Positions 33,678-42,337 of a stretch of 64,000 bases of DNA are shown here, in pieces. The notes below the pieces were generated by a model. The model had not been told where the DNA came from. It did not search any database and saw only the letters and a program-made list of their open reading frames with translations. Numbering within the stretch: the stretch's first letter is position 1; each line of letters opens with the position of its first letter. The DNA is taken from assembly GCF_000372465.1 (NCBI RefSeq), contig NZ_AQUZ01000002.1, positions 186,160 through 250,159 of the forward strand, written 5' to 3'. The stretch is from Kribbella catacumbae DSM 19601. Its GTDB lineage: Bacteria > Actinomycetota > Actinomycetes > Propionibacteriales > Kribbellaceae. The position numbers and the translations under genes were made by a program.

Positions 33678-35123
33678 TCAGTGGCCGTGTCCGTGCCCAA
33701 CGACAGCCGCTGGCTTTCCGCCCGGCACCAGTACGAGCGCCACGAGCGCCGCCGCACCCGCAGCGACGGCGCAGGCGAGATACGCGTCGGTGAATCCGTC
33801 AACGCTAGCCGCCGCACCGTCGGGCGTGGACAGGCTCGCTGCGGCAATCGTCGACACAACGGCAACTCCGATGCTTCCGCCGAGCTCGTGGAAGGTGTTG
33901 ACCACACCCGAGGCGACACCTGCTTCCGGCGTAGGCACATTGGCCAAAGTGGTGGTGGTCGCCGTGACAAAGACCGGGCCGATGCCGATAGCAGCCAGCA
34001 GGAAGCCCGGCAGGACCGAAGTGGCGACGCTGTCGCCGGGGGAGACCTGAGTCAACAATGCGGCGCCGGCTGCGACCAACGAGAAGCTGGCGACAGCGAT
34101 AACCCGGCCGCCAACCCGGCTGATCAGGTGCGCGGCTGCCTGAGCGCCGACGGTGATGGCGAGTGCAACGGGGAGGAACAGCAGCCCTGTCTTGAGAGGA
34201 CTGAACCTGAGCAGATGTTGGAAGTAGAGCGAGGTGAGGAAGAACAAGCCAAGTAGCAGCCCTGTCGCCACCAACATGAGGAAGGTGCCCGACACGACAG
34301 GGCGGCGGGTCAGTGTCTGAATCCGCATCAGCGGAACAGCAACCCGTGTCTCGACCAGTACGAACATGCCGTACCCGATCGCGGCGCCGGCGAGAGCGGC
34401 CAATGTCCCGGCTGAGGTCCAACCAGCCTCGCCTGCGTGGACGAGGCCGTAGATCAGCAGTGCAGTCGCGCCGGTGACCAGCATGGCGCCGGGCACGTCG
34501 ATGCTCTGACGCTCTCTGTCCACATCTGCTGCCACGAGCCGGGGAATGAGCGCCAGGACCAGCACGCCGATTGGCACGTTGATGATGAACACCCATTGCC
34601 AGCCCGGGCCTGCTGTCAGCAGGCCGCCGAGCAGTACGCCGATCGCGGCGCCGGTGCCGCCGATTGCCGCCCAGACCCCCAGTGCCCGAGTTCGGTCCTT
34701 CCCGTGGAACCTGGTGGTGAGGATGGACAACGCCGCTGGGGACATCAGTGCCGCACCGATCCCTTGCGCCGCCCTGCCTGCGATCAGCAGGCCTGCGTTG
34801 GTTGCCAAGCCGGCTGCCAGTGATGCCAGCGTGAAAACGCCGAGCCCGGTGAGCAGCATGCGACGGGCGCCGAAAACGTCGGCGAGGCGTCCGCCGAGGA
34901 TCATCAGGCCACCGAAGACCAGGGTGTAGGTGGTGACCACCCAGGTCAGGGATTCGCGGCCCAGGCCGAGATCGTCGCCGATGCTCGGCAGAGCGACCTG
35001 CACGACGGTGATGTCGACGATCAACATGAATTGAGCGAACGCCAGCAATGTCAGCGTGATCCACCGACGTGGATCAGCTCGTCCCGCGACCGGAGGTGTC
35101 TGCTGGGGTGATTGGTGTGTCAT
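33678..35123 (-). CDS. MFS drug:H+ antiporter, DHA2 (EmrB/QacA) type
   Basis: The 481-residue protein has the 14-TM layout of DHA2 pumps, with the N-terminal DxTVVQVALPSI motif typical of this subfamily and the loop-2 GGRLADVFGARR motif A. GGGAG precedes the ATG at 35123, which is preferred to the upstream in-frame start at 35171. It is coexpressed with the downstream TetR gene. Substrate unknown; the divergent hydrolase and flavin monooxygenase suggest an aromatic or antibiotic-like compound that is both modified and exported. Confidence 0.9.
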   Translation of the reverse strand: MTHQSPQQTPPVAGRADPRRWITLTLLAFAQFMLIVDITVVQVALPSIGDDLGLGRESLTWVVTTYTLVFGGLMILGGRLADVFGARRMLLTGLGVFTLASLAAGLATNAGLLIAGRAAQGIGAALMSPAALSILTTRFHGKDRTRALGVWAAIGGTGAAIGVLLGGLLTAGPGWQWVFIINVPIGVLVLALIPRLVAADVDRERQSIDVPGAMLVTGATALLIYGLVHAGEAGWTSAGTLAALAGAAIGYGMFVLVETRVAVPLMRIQTLTRRPVVSGTFLMLVATGLLLGLFFLTSLYFQHLLRFSPLKTGLLFLPVALAITVGAQAAAHLISRVGGRVIAVASFSLVAAGAALLTQVSPGDSVATSVLPGFLLAAIGIGPVFVTATTTTLANVPTPEAGVASGVVNTFHELGGSIGVAVVSTIAAASLSTPDGAAASVDGFTDAYLACAVAAGAAALVALVLVPGGKPAAVVGHGHGH

Positions 35124-35167
35124 CTGGTCTCCCTGTGTGGCCGTAGCGACATCCTCGACTAAACTGA

Positions 35168-35190
35168 ACACTAGTGTATAGTTTATATAC
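35168..35190. promoter_or_regulatory. Palindromic operator in divergent promoter
   Basis: A perfect palindrome ACACTAGTGT (35168-35177) overlaps a second inverted repeat GTATA-N5-TATAC (35176-35190) in an AT-rich patch between the divergent MFS and hydrolase genes. This is the expected place for the TetR of this cluster. Confidence 0.6.
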
Positions 35191-35224
35191 TGTACGGGGG
35201 TATGGCTAGTGGGAGGAGTGCGCT

Positions 35225-36073
35225 GTGGTGGGTGAAAGCTTTGCGCCGCGGATCGCAGTTGCTCGGACGGCTGAGGTTCGGTTCAGCTATGCCCGCGCGG
35301 GGAGCGGGCCGCCGGTAGTGCTGGTGCCTGGAGCCGGTGGATGGCGCCTGACTTTCGGTGCGATGGTGGCTGAACTTGCCTCCAGGTACACGGTTTATGC
35401 AGTGGATCCGCCGGGCCAAGGCGGCACTCGGGTTCTCGGATCAGACTTTGCTCACGATGCGGATGCGGTTGCTCTTTCCATCGCCGACTTCCTTGATGCG
35501 GTCGGTCTGTCGCAGGTGGCAATGGTGGGCCATTCGTGGGGCGGCGGCTTCGCGTTGCGGCTTGCTGAGTTGCAGCCCGAGCGGATCAGTCGGCTCGTAC
35601 TGCTGGCGCCGGCGGGGCTGGATGTGCCTGATGTCTGGGAGTTCCGCCTGCTCAGGTTGCCGATCGTCGGTGGGTTGGCAGCCCGCTTCACCTCGGCTGC
35701 TTCGCTGCGGCACATGCTGCGGAAGTCCTTTGCTCGGCCTGACCGGATGCCGGCCGATGAGGTCCTTCGTTCCGTGGCTGCCGCTATTCGGCACGAGCCG
35801 TCACTGCGACGAGACATGCTGCGTGTCGAGCGCAGCGTGCGATGGCGCGGCACGGAACGCGATCTCGGGCTGGTCGGATGCCCGGTTCTGATCCTCTGGG
35901 GAGATCGCGACCGGTACTACCCTGCAACGCTTCTCGATCGGTTTGCTCACCGGATCCCTGGCGTCCTAACGCACATACTCCCTGGCGCGGGTCACTCGCT
36001 GCACGACGACTGCCCCGAGCAGACCTACCGCCACCTGAACGCTTTTCTCGACCCACCCATGGAGGATCTGTGA
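35225..36073 (+). CDS. Alpha/beta hydrolase
   Basis: The 282-residue enzyme has the nucleophile elbow GHSWGGG (Ser near 105), the acid in LWGDRDRYY and the His in GAGHSLHDD near the C-terminus, all in the usual order. The oxyanion loop VPGAGGW is present. A GTG start at 35225 follows GGAGGAG. Its stop overlaps the GTG of the membrane protein gene. Substrate unknown; the operon with a flavin monooxygenase suggests breakdown or inactivation of a small organic compound. Confidence 0.9.
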   Translation: MVGESFAPRIAVARTAEVRFSYARAGSGPPVVLVPGAGGWRLTFGAMVAELASRYTVYAVDPPGQGGTRVLGSDFAHDADAVALSIADFLDAVGLSQVAMVGHSWGGGFALRLAELQPERISRLVLLAPAGLDVPDVWEFRLLRLPIVGGLAARFTSAASLRHMLRKSFARPDRMPADEVLRSVAAAIRHEPSLRRDMLRVERSVRWRGTERDLGLVGCPVLILWGDRDRYYPATLLDRFAHRIPGVLTHILPGAGHSLHDDCPEQTYRHLNAFLDPPMEDL

Positions 36074-36546
36074 ACTCGCGCCGCGAAGCACCCGCGGTCA
36101 ACGGCCTGGTGGTGTCCGGACTGGCGCAGATCGCAGCCGGTGCGCTGACCGGATTCCCGTACGCAGCAACCGTCTACAAGCCGGAGCTCCTGGCGAAGGC
36201 CGGGGTGCAAGCGCCCGGCCGCATCCGTCAGCTTCACCTCGACCTCATCATCATGGGAGGAATCGTCACGGCCGCCGGTCTTGCTCTGCCGCGGCTACCG
36301 CGCGCGATCTCGGTTCCCCTGGCCATCGGTTGCTGGACGAACGCGCTGGCCTTCGCGCCAGTCGCCATCCGGCCCTCCGTCGAGCACGCGAAGCCCTACC
36401 GCGCGGCGTTGGCGACCTCGTTCGTCACCACGACCGCCAGCTGGGTAGCGGTAGCCGGCATCGCCCTGCACCGCTGGTCGAACCGCAATAGGCAGCCGTC
36501 GCAGTCATGGTCGGCGCGGAGCACCAAAGGAGAGCAGGGAAGTTGA
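36070..36546 (+). CDS. Small multi-TM membrane protein
   Basis: The 158-residue protein has about four hydrophobic segments (for example GLVVSGLAQIAAGALTGFPY and IIMGGIVTAAGLAL). The GTG at 36070 overlaps the hydrolase stop and has GGAGG at 36061-36065; the longer frame upstream lies inside the hydrolase gene and is a shadow. Its stop overlaps the TTG of the monooxygenase gene. Function not known. Confidence 0.75.
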   Translation: MNSRREAPAVNGLVVSGLAQIAAGALTGFPYAATVYKPELLAKAGVQAPGRIRQLHLDLIIMGGIVTAAGLALPRLPRAISVPLAIGCWTNALAFAPVAIRPSVEHAKPYRAALATSFVTTTASWVAVAGIALHRWSNRNRQPSQSWSARSTKGEQGS

Positions 36547-37676
36547 GTAAGAGGCGAGCTGTCATCGTCGGGGCGGGGATTGGCGGTCTGGCCGCTGGAA
36601 TCGCTCTGCATCGGCGTGGGTGGAAGGTCAGCGTTCTCGAGCAGGCAGCCGAGTTGCGCGAAGTAGGAGCCGGGATCTCGCTGTGGCCGAACGCAGTGCG
36701 AGCACTGGACTTGCTCGGGTTGGGAGACCGGGTCCGCGGCCTGGGCGGAATCGAAGCTGCCGCGGGCTTCAGGGATTCCAGTGGCCGTTGGCTGTTCCGT
36801 TCTGACATCGCAGCCATCCGCGAGCGCTATGGCGACACGCTCATGATCCGCCGCCCGGATCTTCTCGAAATCCTGAGAAGCGCACTCCCCGTCGAGGCAG
36901 TCGTACTGGACGCCAGCGTACGCCAGGTAGTGCCTGGCGGACGGCAGGTGACCGTCACGCACACCCGAGGTGAGCACATCGGTGACCTGGTTGTCGGCGC
37001 GGACGGAATCCGCAGCACGGTTCGGGCGCATGTCTTTCCGGCCGCGAAGCCACCGGTTTACGCTGGTTACACCACCTGGCGTCTGATGACGCCCCCCTTG
37101 CGGATCCAGATCGAAGCCAGCGAGAGTTGGGGCCATGGCGAGCGGGTCGGGATCTTTCCACTCAGTGACGGCTCTATCTACTCCTACCTGACGGCCTCCG
37201 TCCCGCCCGATCTGCGCTACACCGATGACCACGCCGAGTTGCGGCGGCGATTCGGGCGATGGCATCAGCCGATCCCCGCGATGCTCGAAAGTGTCAGAAA
37301 CGCGGAGATCCTGCGCCACGACATCTATCGGCTCCCGCCTCTTGATCGCTATGCCATCGGCCGTACCGTGCTGGTCGGCGACGCCGCCCACGCCATGACG
37401 CCGGACGTCGGCCAAGGCGGCGGGACCGCTCTCGAAGACGCTGTCGAACTCGCCGAGGTTCTCGATGAAATCGCAGACGTCGCTGCCGCGTTGGTTGCCT
37501 ACGACCGCCGCAGACGCGGTCGCACGCAGGCGATAGCGCGCCAGTCAGCCTTGTTCGGTTCTGTCGCGCAATGGTCATTGCCGCCGTTGGCGATGTTGAG
37601 GAACGCCCTGCTCGGCCGGCTGCCGCCTGTGGTCCTGCTCCGCTCGTTGAAGCCGATGCTGAGTTGGCACACCTGA
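36543..37676 (+). CDS. FAD-dependent aromatic-type monooxygenase
   Basis: The 377-residue flavoprotein has the FAD-binding VIVGAGIGGLAAGIALHRRG at the N-terminus, the GADGIRS motif in the middle and the GDAAHAMTPDVGQGGG motif that contacts the FAD ribose, the fingerprint of the PHBH/salicylate-hydroxylase group. I chose the TTG at 36543 because it overlaps the previous stop (TTGA), follows GGAAG and gives the normal N-terminus before the dinucleotide fold. It completes the hydrolase operon. Confidence 0.9.
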   Translation: MSKRRAVIVGAGIGGLAAGIALHRRGWKVSVLEQAAELREVGAGISLWPNAVRALDLLGLGDRVRGLGGIEAAAGFRDSSGRWLFRSDIAAIRERYGDTLMIRRPDLLEILRSALPVEAVVLDASVRQVVPGGRQVTVTHTRGEHIGDLVVGADGIRSTVRAHVFPAAKPPVYAGYTTWRLMTPPLRIQIEASESWGHGERVGIFPLSDGSIYSYLTASVPPDLRYTDDHAELRRRFGRWHQPIPAMLESVRNAEILRHDIYRLPPLDRYAIGRTVLVGDAAHAMTPDVGQGGGTALEDAVELAEVLDEIADVAAALVAYDRRRRGRTQAIARQSALFGSVAQWSLPPLAMLRNALLGRLPPVVLLRSLKPMLSWHT

Positions 37677-37683
37677 CGTCGTC

Positions 37684-38160
37684 TCAGACTGCAACCTTGA
37701 TCGCGCAGCCGCCATCAGTCTTGATCTGAGCTGTTGCCTGCAGCTTTGCTCCCGACGTCAGATCGAGTTTCGCGCCGCAGACCTGGCCGAGCGGCCCCAG
37801 GCCGTCCTCGCCCGTCGTTGGGCAGTCACCGGTACAAGGGCGGTGCCAGACGATCACGCGGTATACACCCGGCGGCAGCGCCCGGGTGACTGAGATTGGC
37901 TGGCCAGGGTAGGCCTGCTCCAGTAGTGGTTTGGCGGTCGTGTCCTCGATCCTCAAGTACCACAGGGTGTTAGGGGGCGCCTTGCCTTCCTGTGTGACTG
38001 TGACGGTTCCTGCGGCGACTGTCGCCAATGCGGCAGTGGGCGGCGCTGCCGAGGGGACCGGTTCGCTGGCGGCAGTGGTGGGCGACGAGAGGGGCGACCC
38101 GCCGCAGCCGCCCGTGAGGAGGACGGCTGCGGCGGAAAGCACCAGTGCGAGACGGTTCAC
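37684..38160 (-). CDS. Predicted secreted lipoprotein
   Basis: The 158-residue product starts at a GTG that overlaps the stop of the metalloprotease gene (GTGA). A signal peptide ends in the lipobox LTGGC (Cys near residue 19), followed by a Ser/Thr/Pro-rich linker and a domain with four cysteines that may pair. The domain begins VTVTQEGKAPPNTLWYLRI and has a beta-sandwich look. Function not known; coupling with the secreted protease suggests a partner or inhibitor. Confidence 0.75.
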   Translation of the reverse strand: MNRLALVLSAAAVLLTGGCGGSPLSSPTTAASEPVPSAAPPTAALATVAAGTVTVTQEGKAPPNTLWYLRIEDTTAKPLLEQAYPGQPISVTRALPPGVYRVIVWHRPCTGDCPTTGEDGLGPLGQVCGAKLDLTSGAKLQATAQIKTDGGCAIKVAV

Positions 38161-38837
38161 TTCGCCCAGGTGATCATGGTGACAGTGCTGCCGGTCTTGA
38201 TGGTCGTCACGCCTTTCGTCCCGGACGCGGCGGCGGCCTTGTCGGAGTGGGAGTAGATCGAGGCGAGCTGGTTGAAGTCGTGGCTGTTGGGGTGCTGGTT
38301 GGTGCCCCAGTTGTTGGTGTAGTCCATGCAGGTGCCGAGGTTGGGATTGTTGAAGTTCTCGTCCTGGTGTGCCAGACCGTAGGTGTGGCCGACTTCCTGG
38401 CACATCACGCCTTGCCGCTCGGCCGCGGGGGCGCCGGACTCGTAGGTGTCATTGAGCTTCACGCTGCCTCGGCTGATGTGACCGCCGGACAGATTGATGG
38501 ACGCCAGACCGGCCCAGCCGTTGTTTCCGTAGGTGTAGTTGCAGACGCGGATCTGGCCGGTGGCCATCGGGCAGGAACTCCGGGTGCTGGTCGACGTGCT
38601 GCCCGCGACGACTCCGCTTTGGATGTAGGGGCTGGCGTTCCAGTCATCCTTGGCGACAGTGAGGTTGCCTGACCAGTTCGAGGTGACGCTGGAGATCAGC
38701 GGCGCCGTGACCTGGCCGCTCCGTGACCAGTGGTAGGTACCCCAGGAGTGGCTGGCCTGGGCGGGGAGTGCAGCCGCGGCGGCCGTGACGGCGAGCAGTG
38801 CCGCGGCAGGGATCGTGAGGATGCGAAGGAGTTTCAT
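38157..38837 (-). CDS. Secreted metzincin-like protein with QExxH instead of HExxH
   Basis: The 226-residue protein has a signal peptide ending near LPAQA (about residue 27). The zinc-site region reads MCQEVGHTYGLAHQDE (145-160): E148, H151 and H157 fit the HExxHxxGxxH motif but the first His is Gln (Q147). CMDYT (170-174) is the Met-turn. The exchange may weaken or change metal binding; I recall similar CQExGH sequences in actinobacterial proteins, so it may be a conserved variant and not damage. It is translationally coupled to a lipoprotein gene. Confidence 0.75.
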   Translation of the reverse strand: MKLLRILTIPAAALLAVTAAAAALPAQASHSWGTYHWSRSGQVTAPLISSVTSNWSGNLTVAKDDWNASPYIQSGVVAGSTSTSTRSSCPMATGQIRVCNYTYGNNGWAGLASINLSGGHISRGSVKLNDTYESGAPAAERQGVMCQEVGHTYGLAHQDENFNNPNLGTCMDYTNNWGTNQHPNSHDFNQLASIYSHSDKAAAASGTKGVTTIKTGSTVTMITWAK

Positions 38838-38897
38838 TGGGCGGTTCTCCTTTGGACGGTTCTCGCGATGGGCGGTGCGAGAGTGTCCAGGAAGTTA

Positions 38898-38916
38898 CTA
38901 CTAGCCAGCATAGTAG
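38898..38916. promoter_or_regulatory. Inverted repeat upstream of the protease operon
   Basis: CTACTA and TAGTAG face each other over 7 bp. TACTA/TAGTA-type dyads are typical of BlaI/MecI-family operators. It lies about 60 bp before the protease start. The rest of the gap up to 39180 holds no supported gene. Confidence 0.45.
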
Positions 38917-39180
38917 ACCAGGGCGCAGTGCAAAGGTTCTCCCTAGAGATCAGCGGGACTGGCGAAGGAATGCCCTAATCCGCGGCGCGGTGCTGCCATC
39001 GGCGCGTCAGTGCCAGGCGCTGCTGGTGAAGTTGGCGTCTACTACGCCGCATCGTTGAGAAGGCCACTCGATGCCCGCGGCCGCCAACGATCCACAGGGC
39101 TGGGGAAAGGCCGTGACGATCGCTCTCGCCTTGCTCGCTACGTCGTTGCCATGTGCGCCGTCGGCGCCACAGTGTTGCTG

Positions 39181-39582
39181 TCAGTTGGTTGAGGACAGGA
39201 GTGATTGGCACGCGTCGCTGCAGCGCTGGCACGCCTCGCTGCAGATCCGGCAATGCTCGTGCATCTCGGCGTGATGCCGGCACTCGTCGCCGCACGCCGT
39301 ACACGCCTGGATGCAGGCCTGGAGCAGGGCTCGGGTGACGTCAGCATCGTATGCGGTGTGGCGTGACAGCACGCGAGACGCGGTCGCGCAGATATCAGCG
39401 CAGTCGAGGTCGGTACGGATGCACTTGCGTAGCGGATCCACGTCCAGCTCCGAGAGACACGCATCCGCGCAGGCGGTACAGGCCTGGGTGCATTCGAGAA
39501 GGGCCTCGACCGCATCAGCCAGGAGAGTCCGGTCGAGGTTGATCGCTGCTGGGTAGGACTTGATCATTTCCCGTACGGACAT
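39181..39582 (-). CDS. Cys-rich four-helix-bundle copper-storage-like protein (DUF326/Csp type)
   Basis: The 133-residue protein has 16 cysteines arranged in CxxxC and CxxC patterns along helices (CTQACTACADAC; ACIQACTACGDEC; HCRICSEACQRCSDAC), the hallmark of Csp proteins, which line a four-helix bundle with thiolates to hold Cu(I). AAGGAG precedes the ATG at 39582. There is no signal peptide, so it should be cytosolic (Csp3-like). It is the last gene of an operon with two membrane proteins, opposite a TetR gene. Confidence 0.85.
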   Translation of the reverse strand: MSVREMIKSYPAAINLDRTLLADAVEALLECTQACTACADACLSELDVDPLRKCIRTDLDCADICATASRVLSRHTAYDADVTRALLQACIQACTACGDECRHHAEMHEHCRICSEACQRCSDACQSLLSSTN

Positions 39583-39643
39583 GGCTCCTTCACCTCTCCA
39601 GTTGGTGGCAACATTCGGTACCCCGACGGAAAATTGGTATTCG

Positions 39644-40180
39644 TCAGCCGACACTGCCGCGCCGGGTACCGGCGCCGGCGCGCTTACTGCGCGCCTGCTG
39701 GTCTTGCCGCCGCCATCCGTAGCGGGTCAAACCCTGAGGCTTGAAGACCGACAAAATCAGGATGACCAGCAGCATCGACAAACCCCCGATGGAGTGCGGG
39801 AGCGTGCCGGGGAGTTGACGGGGATCGGCCGCGAATTGCGCTGTCTCACCGAGGTAGCGCACGGTCTGGGTCTCGATGAGCAACACCACTGTGGCGATCA
39901 AGGTCAGCAGGAACTTCACCAGCACCCAGTAGTGCCGCACCAGACCCCACGGCGTACCGAGCGCGTTAACGATCCCGATGACCACCGACGCAAGCGCGAG
40001 CGGCACGATGACATATCTAGCCACCAAAGCCATCGCCGAGTAGGCGCCGCGAACGGCATCGAGGTCCAGGCTCGTCACAGTGGTGACATCCAGCGCGAGG
40101 TACGCGACCACTGAGCCTAGCCAACCAACCGACGTGGCCACGTGAGCTGTAAGTACGACCTTCCGTAGCCTCGGGGGCAT
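39644..40180 (-). CDS. Four-TM integral membrane protein (DUF2269-like)
   Basis: The 178-residue protein begins MPPRLRKVVLTAHVATSVGW and has four hydrophobic helices, with conserved-looking His and Trp near the first. I recall this pattern in DUF2269-type membrane proteins. Its start could also be the GTG at 40186, which overlaps the stop of the preceding gene. The position upstream of the Csp-like gene suggests a link to copper or redox stress, but function is unknown. Confidence 0.7.
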   Translation of the reverse strand: MPPRLRKVVLTAHVATSVGWLGSVVAYLALDVTTVTSLDLDAVRGAYSAMALVARYVIVPLALASVVIGIVNALGTPWGLVRHYWVLVKFLLTLIATVVLLIETQTVRYLGETAQFAADPRQLPGTLPHSIGGLSMLLVILILSVFKPQGLTRYGWRRQDQQARSKRAGAGTRRGSVG

Positions 40181-40182
40181 GG

Positions 40183-40449
40183 TCACCGGTCGGCCGGGCC
40201 GGCGTGACCATCCGTAGCTGATTGGACCGCTGTGACGCTGAACGGCGCGGCGCCGGTGTGCCGGCCAGGGCCGTGGCCGTCTCCTGCGCCGCTGAGCTTC
40301 AACGCGATGGCCGCAAGGATCAGGACAGCCACCACGATCGCCGAAATCTTCACCCAGCGCGGGGCCTTCGGTGGTCCGGCGGCAGGTCGACGGTGAGGCC
40401 CCGGAGAAGCGGCGCTGCCAGGGTCGGGGTGCCGGGTCGGTTCGGTCAT
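40183..40449 (-). CDS. Small single-TM protein
   Basis: GGAGA precedes the ATG at 40449. The 88-residue product has a Pro-rich cytosolic N-terminus, a TM helix at about 35-52 (ISAIVVAVLILAAIALKL) and a His/Gly-rich outer part. It is the first gene of the operon ending in the Csp-like protein; the His-rich tail may bind metal. No family recognised. Confidence 0.65.
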   Translation of the reverse strand: MTEPTRHPDPGSAASPGPHRRPAAGPPKAPRWVKISAIVVAVLILAAIALKLSGAGDGHGPGRHTGAAPFSVTAVQSATDGHAGPADR

Positions 40450-40482
40450 CAGATCTCTCCAATTTTGCGAGACACTATGTCT

Positions 40483-40496
40483 GTATAGAATCATAC
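40483..40496. promoter_or_regulatory. Probable TetR operator and divergent promoter
   Basis: GTAT and ATAC face each other over 6 bp within CTGTATAGAATCATACTG, in the 80-bp gap between the divergent Csp operon and TetR gene. The patch is AT-rich and may double as the -10 region. Confidence 0.5.
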
Positions 40497-40529
40497 TGTC
40501 GCTCACATGTCGTCCTGTATGCTTCAAGG

Positions 40530-41108
40530 GTGCCGAAGCTGTGGAGCGAGACGATCGATACCCATCGCCGTACCGTCCGGGACGCGATCCTGGAGGCCGG
40601 CTGGGCTCTGGTGAGCGAGCGCGGGCTGATGTCTGTGACGATGACGCAGATCGCGGAGAAGGCAGGTATCGGCCGCGCAACGTTGTACAAGTATTTCCCG
40701 GACGTCGAAACGGTTCTGGCCGCTCAGCACGAACGACATGTCGCCGCACATCTCGAACAACTCACAGCCCTTCGCGAGCAACCTGGTGGCCCAGCTCAGC
40801 GGCTCAAAGCGGTTCTCGAGCGCTACGCGCTCATCTGCTATCACCGCGAGAAACATGGCACCGAAGAATTCGCAGCTCTGCTGCACCGGGGGGAACACGT
40901 TGCCCACGCCGAGCAGCAACTGACCGCCCTGTTCGAGGAACTGCTGGTCGAAGCTGCCGCCAGTGGTGAGCTGCGAGACGACGTCCCCGCGGAGGAGCTC
41001 GCCAGCTACTGCCTGCACGCGCTGGCAGCTGCCGGCGGTCTCCCAACTGAACAGGCGGTCGCTCGACTTGTCTCGATCACGCTGACCGGGCTGGGCCTGT
41101 CTGTCTGA
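40530..41108 (+). CDS. TetR-family regulator, divergent from the Csp operon
   Basis: The 192-residue protein starts with a GTG at 40530 and has the TetR HTH at about 15-62 (AILEAGWALVSERG; MTQIAEKAGIGRATLYKYFPD), followed by a helical effector domain with TetR_C-like features. The frame upstream to 40371 overlaps the promoter and the opposite gene, so it is not used. It probably represses the divergent three-gene operon and itself. Confidence 0.85.
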   Translation: MPKLWSETIDTHRRTVRDAILEAGWALVSERGLMSVTMTQIAEKAGIGRATLYKYFPDVETVLAAQHERHVAAHLEQLTALREQPGGPAQRLKAVLERYALICYHREKHGTEEFAALLHRGEHVAHAEQQLTALFEELLVEAAASGELRDDVPAEELASYCLHALAAAGGLPTEQAVARLVSITLTGLGLSV

Positions 41109-41151
41109 CACTGCTGCCTGCCGATGAGTATCCGCGGTCGAGCTGGGCTTT

Positions 41152-42336
41152 CTACTGCAGTCGCCTTTTCCAGCGCGGCACGGCCAGGGAAAGGGCCGCG
41201 ATGATGGTCGCGGCGGCGGCGATGCTGGTTCCGATCCACAGCGGTCCGCGGTCCACGGCGGCCCCGGCGACCGCACTGCCGGCCGCGAAGCCGAGCCAGT
41301 TGGCTGTCGTCAAGGCGGCGAAGGCCTGGGACTGTGCTTGGCGCGGCGTGTGGTGGGCGATGAGGAGCGCCTCGATGGCATCTGCTGGTCCGGTTGCTGC
41401 GCCGGCCAGGAACAGCAGCGCGATGGAGATCGCTTCGCCGGGACCGGTGCCGATGGCCACGATGAGAACGCCGTACAGCGCCAGCGCGATCGCGAGTTGT
41501 GCTGGCAGCGATCGGGGCAGGGCCAGGCCGCCGTAGGTGAAGCTGGCCAGTACTCCGCCGCAGGCTATGGCCGCAATGAACGGCCCAGGGTTGAGGTTGA
41601 GGTGAGCAGCCTGTGCTATGACGCTGACCTGTAGGGCACCGATGGCGACTGCGCTAAGGACCACGACGGCCAGTACGTGCAGCTGCCGACTGTCGAGGGT
41701 GGTACGGCGAGAACGCTCGCAGCGAGGGGTGTCCCGGTTGGTCGCGTCGAGGGAGCGGACGGCCGGGGCTGCGCGAAGCCACCAGACGCCCGCAAGCGCG
41801 ACGACGGCCGTGATTGCTACAGCCAGGATCGGCTGGGTGACGGCGACGACGCCTCCGACGATCAGTGGACCGACGACGAAGACCATCTCGGCGAACAGCC
41901 CCGAGATGGAGAAGAGCGCCCGCCGGCTGTCCGGATCGTCGTACACCGCGAAGACCTTCTTCGCGATTGCCGACGCAGGCGGCGTGCAAGATCCGGCAGC
42001 TGCGGCGGTCGCGATGAGGACAAATGCGGGAGCGTCGACGAGCGTGGCAATGATGTAGCCGGCGAATGCGCTGAACTGTGCGGCGCTCGCGACACCGAGT
42101 GTCCACGAAGGGCCACGGTGATCGACGACGCGGCCCCAGACGGGGGCGGTGAGGGCCACCGCGACGGAGTAGGCGCCAACGACGGCGCCGGCGATGGTGT
42201 AGCTGCCGGTGCTGTGCGTGGTGCTGGTGAGTAGGGACAGGTTCACCATCCCGGCCAGCAAATAGCAGACCAGAACGGCGCCGACCACGCGAGCGACACC
42301 GGGAACGGCCAAGGCGGTGCGGTAGCTGGCCAGCAC
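41152..42336 (-). CDS. MFS transporter, 12-TM
   Basis: The 394-residue protein has about 12 TM helices and a motif-A-like loop WGRVVDHRGP between TM2 and TM3, with a long basic central loop (about 195-215). The GTG start lies 1 nt after the stop of the upstream MFS gene. Two pumps in one operon next to a TetR gene suggest export of related compounds. Substrate unknown. Confidence 0.85.
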   Translation of the reverse strand: MLASYRTALAVPGVARVVGAVLVCYLLAGMVNLSLLTSTTHSTGSYTIAGAVVGAYSVAVALTAPVWGRVVDHRGPSWTLGVASAAQFSAFAGYIIATLVDAPAFVLIATAAAAGSCTPPASAIAKKVFAVYDDPDSRRALFSISGLFAEMVFVVGPLIVGGVVAVTQPILAVAITAVVALAGVWWLRAAPAVRSLDATNRDTPRCERSRRTTLDSRQLHVLAVVVLSAVAIGALQVSVIAQAAHLNLNPGPFIAAIACGGVLASFTYGGLALPRSLPAQLAIALALYGVLIVAIGTGPGEAISIALLFLAGAATGPADAIEALLIAHHTPRQAQSQAFAALTTANWLGFAAGSAVAGAAVDRGPLWIGTSIAAAATIIAALSLAVPRWKRRLQ

Positions 42337-42337
42337 G

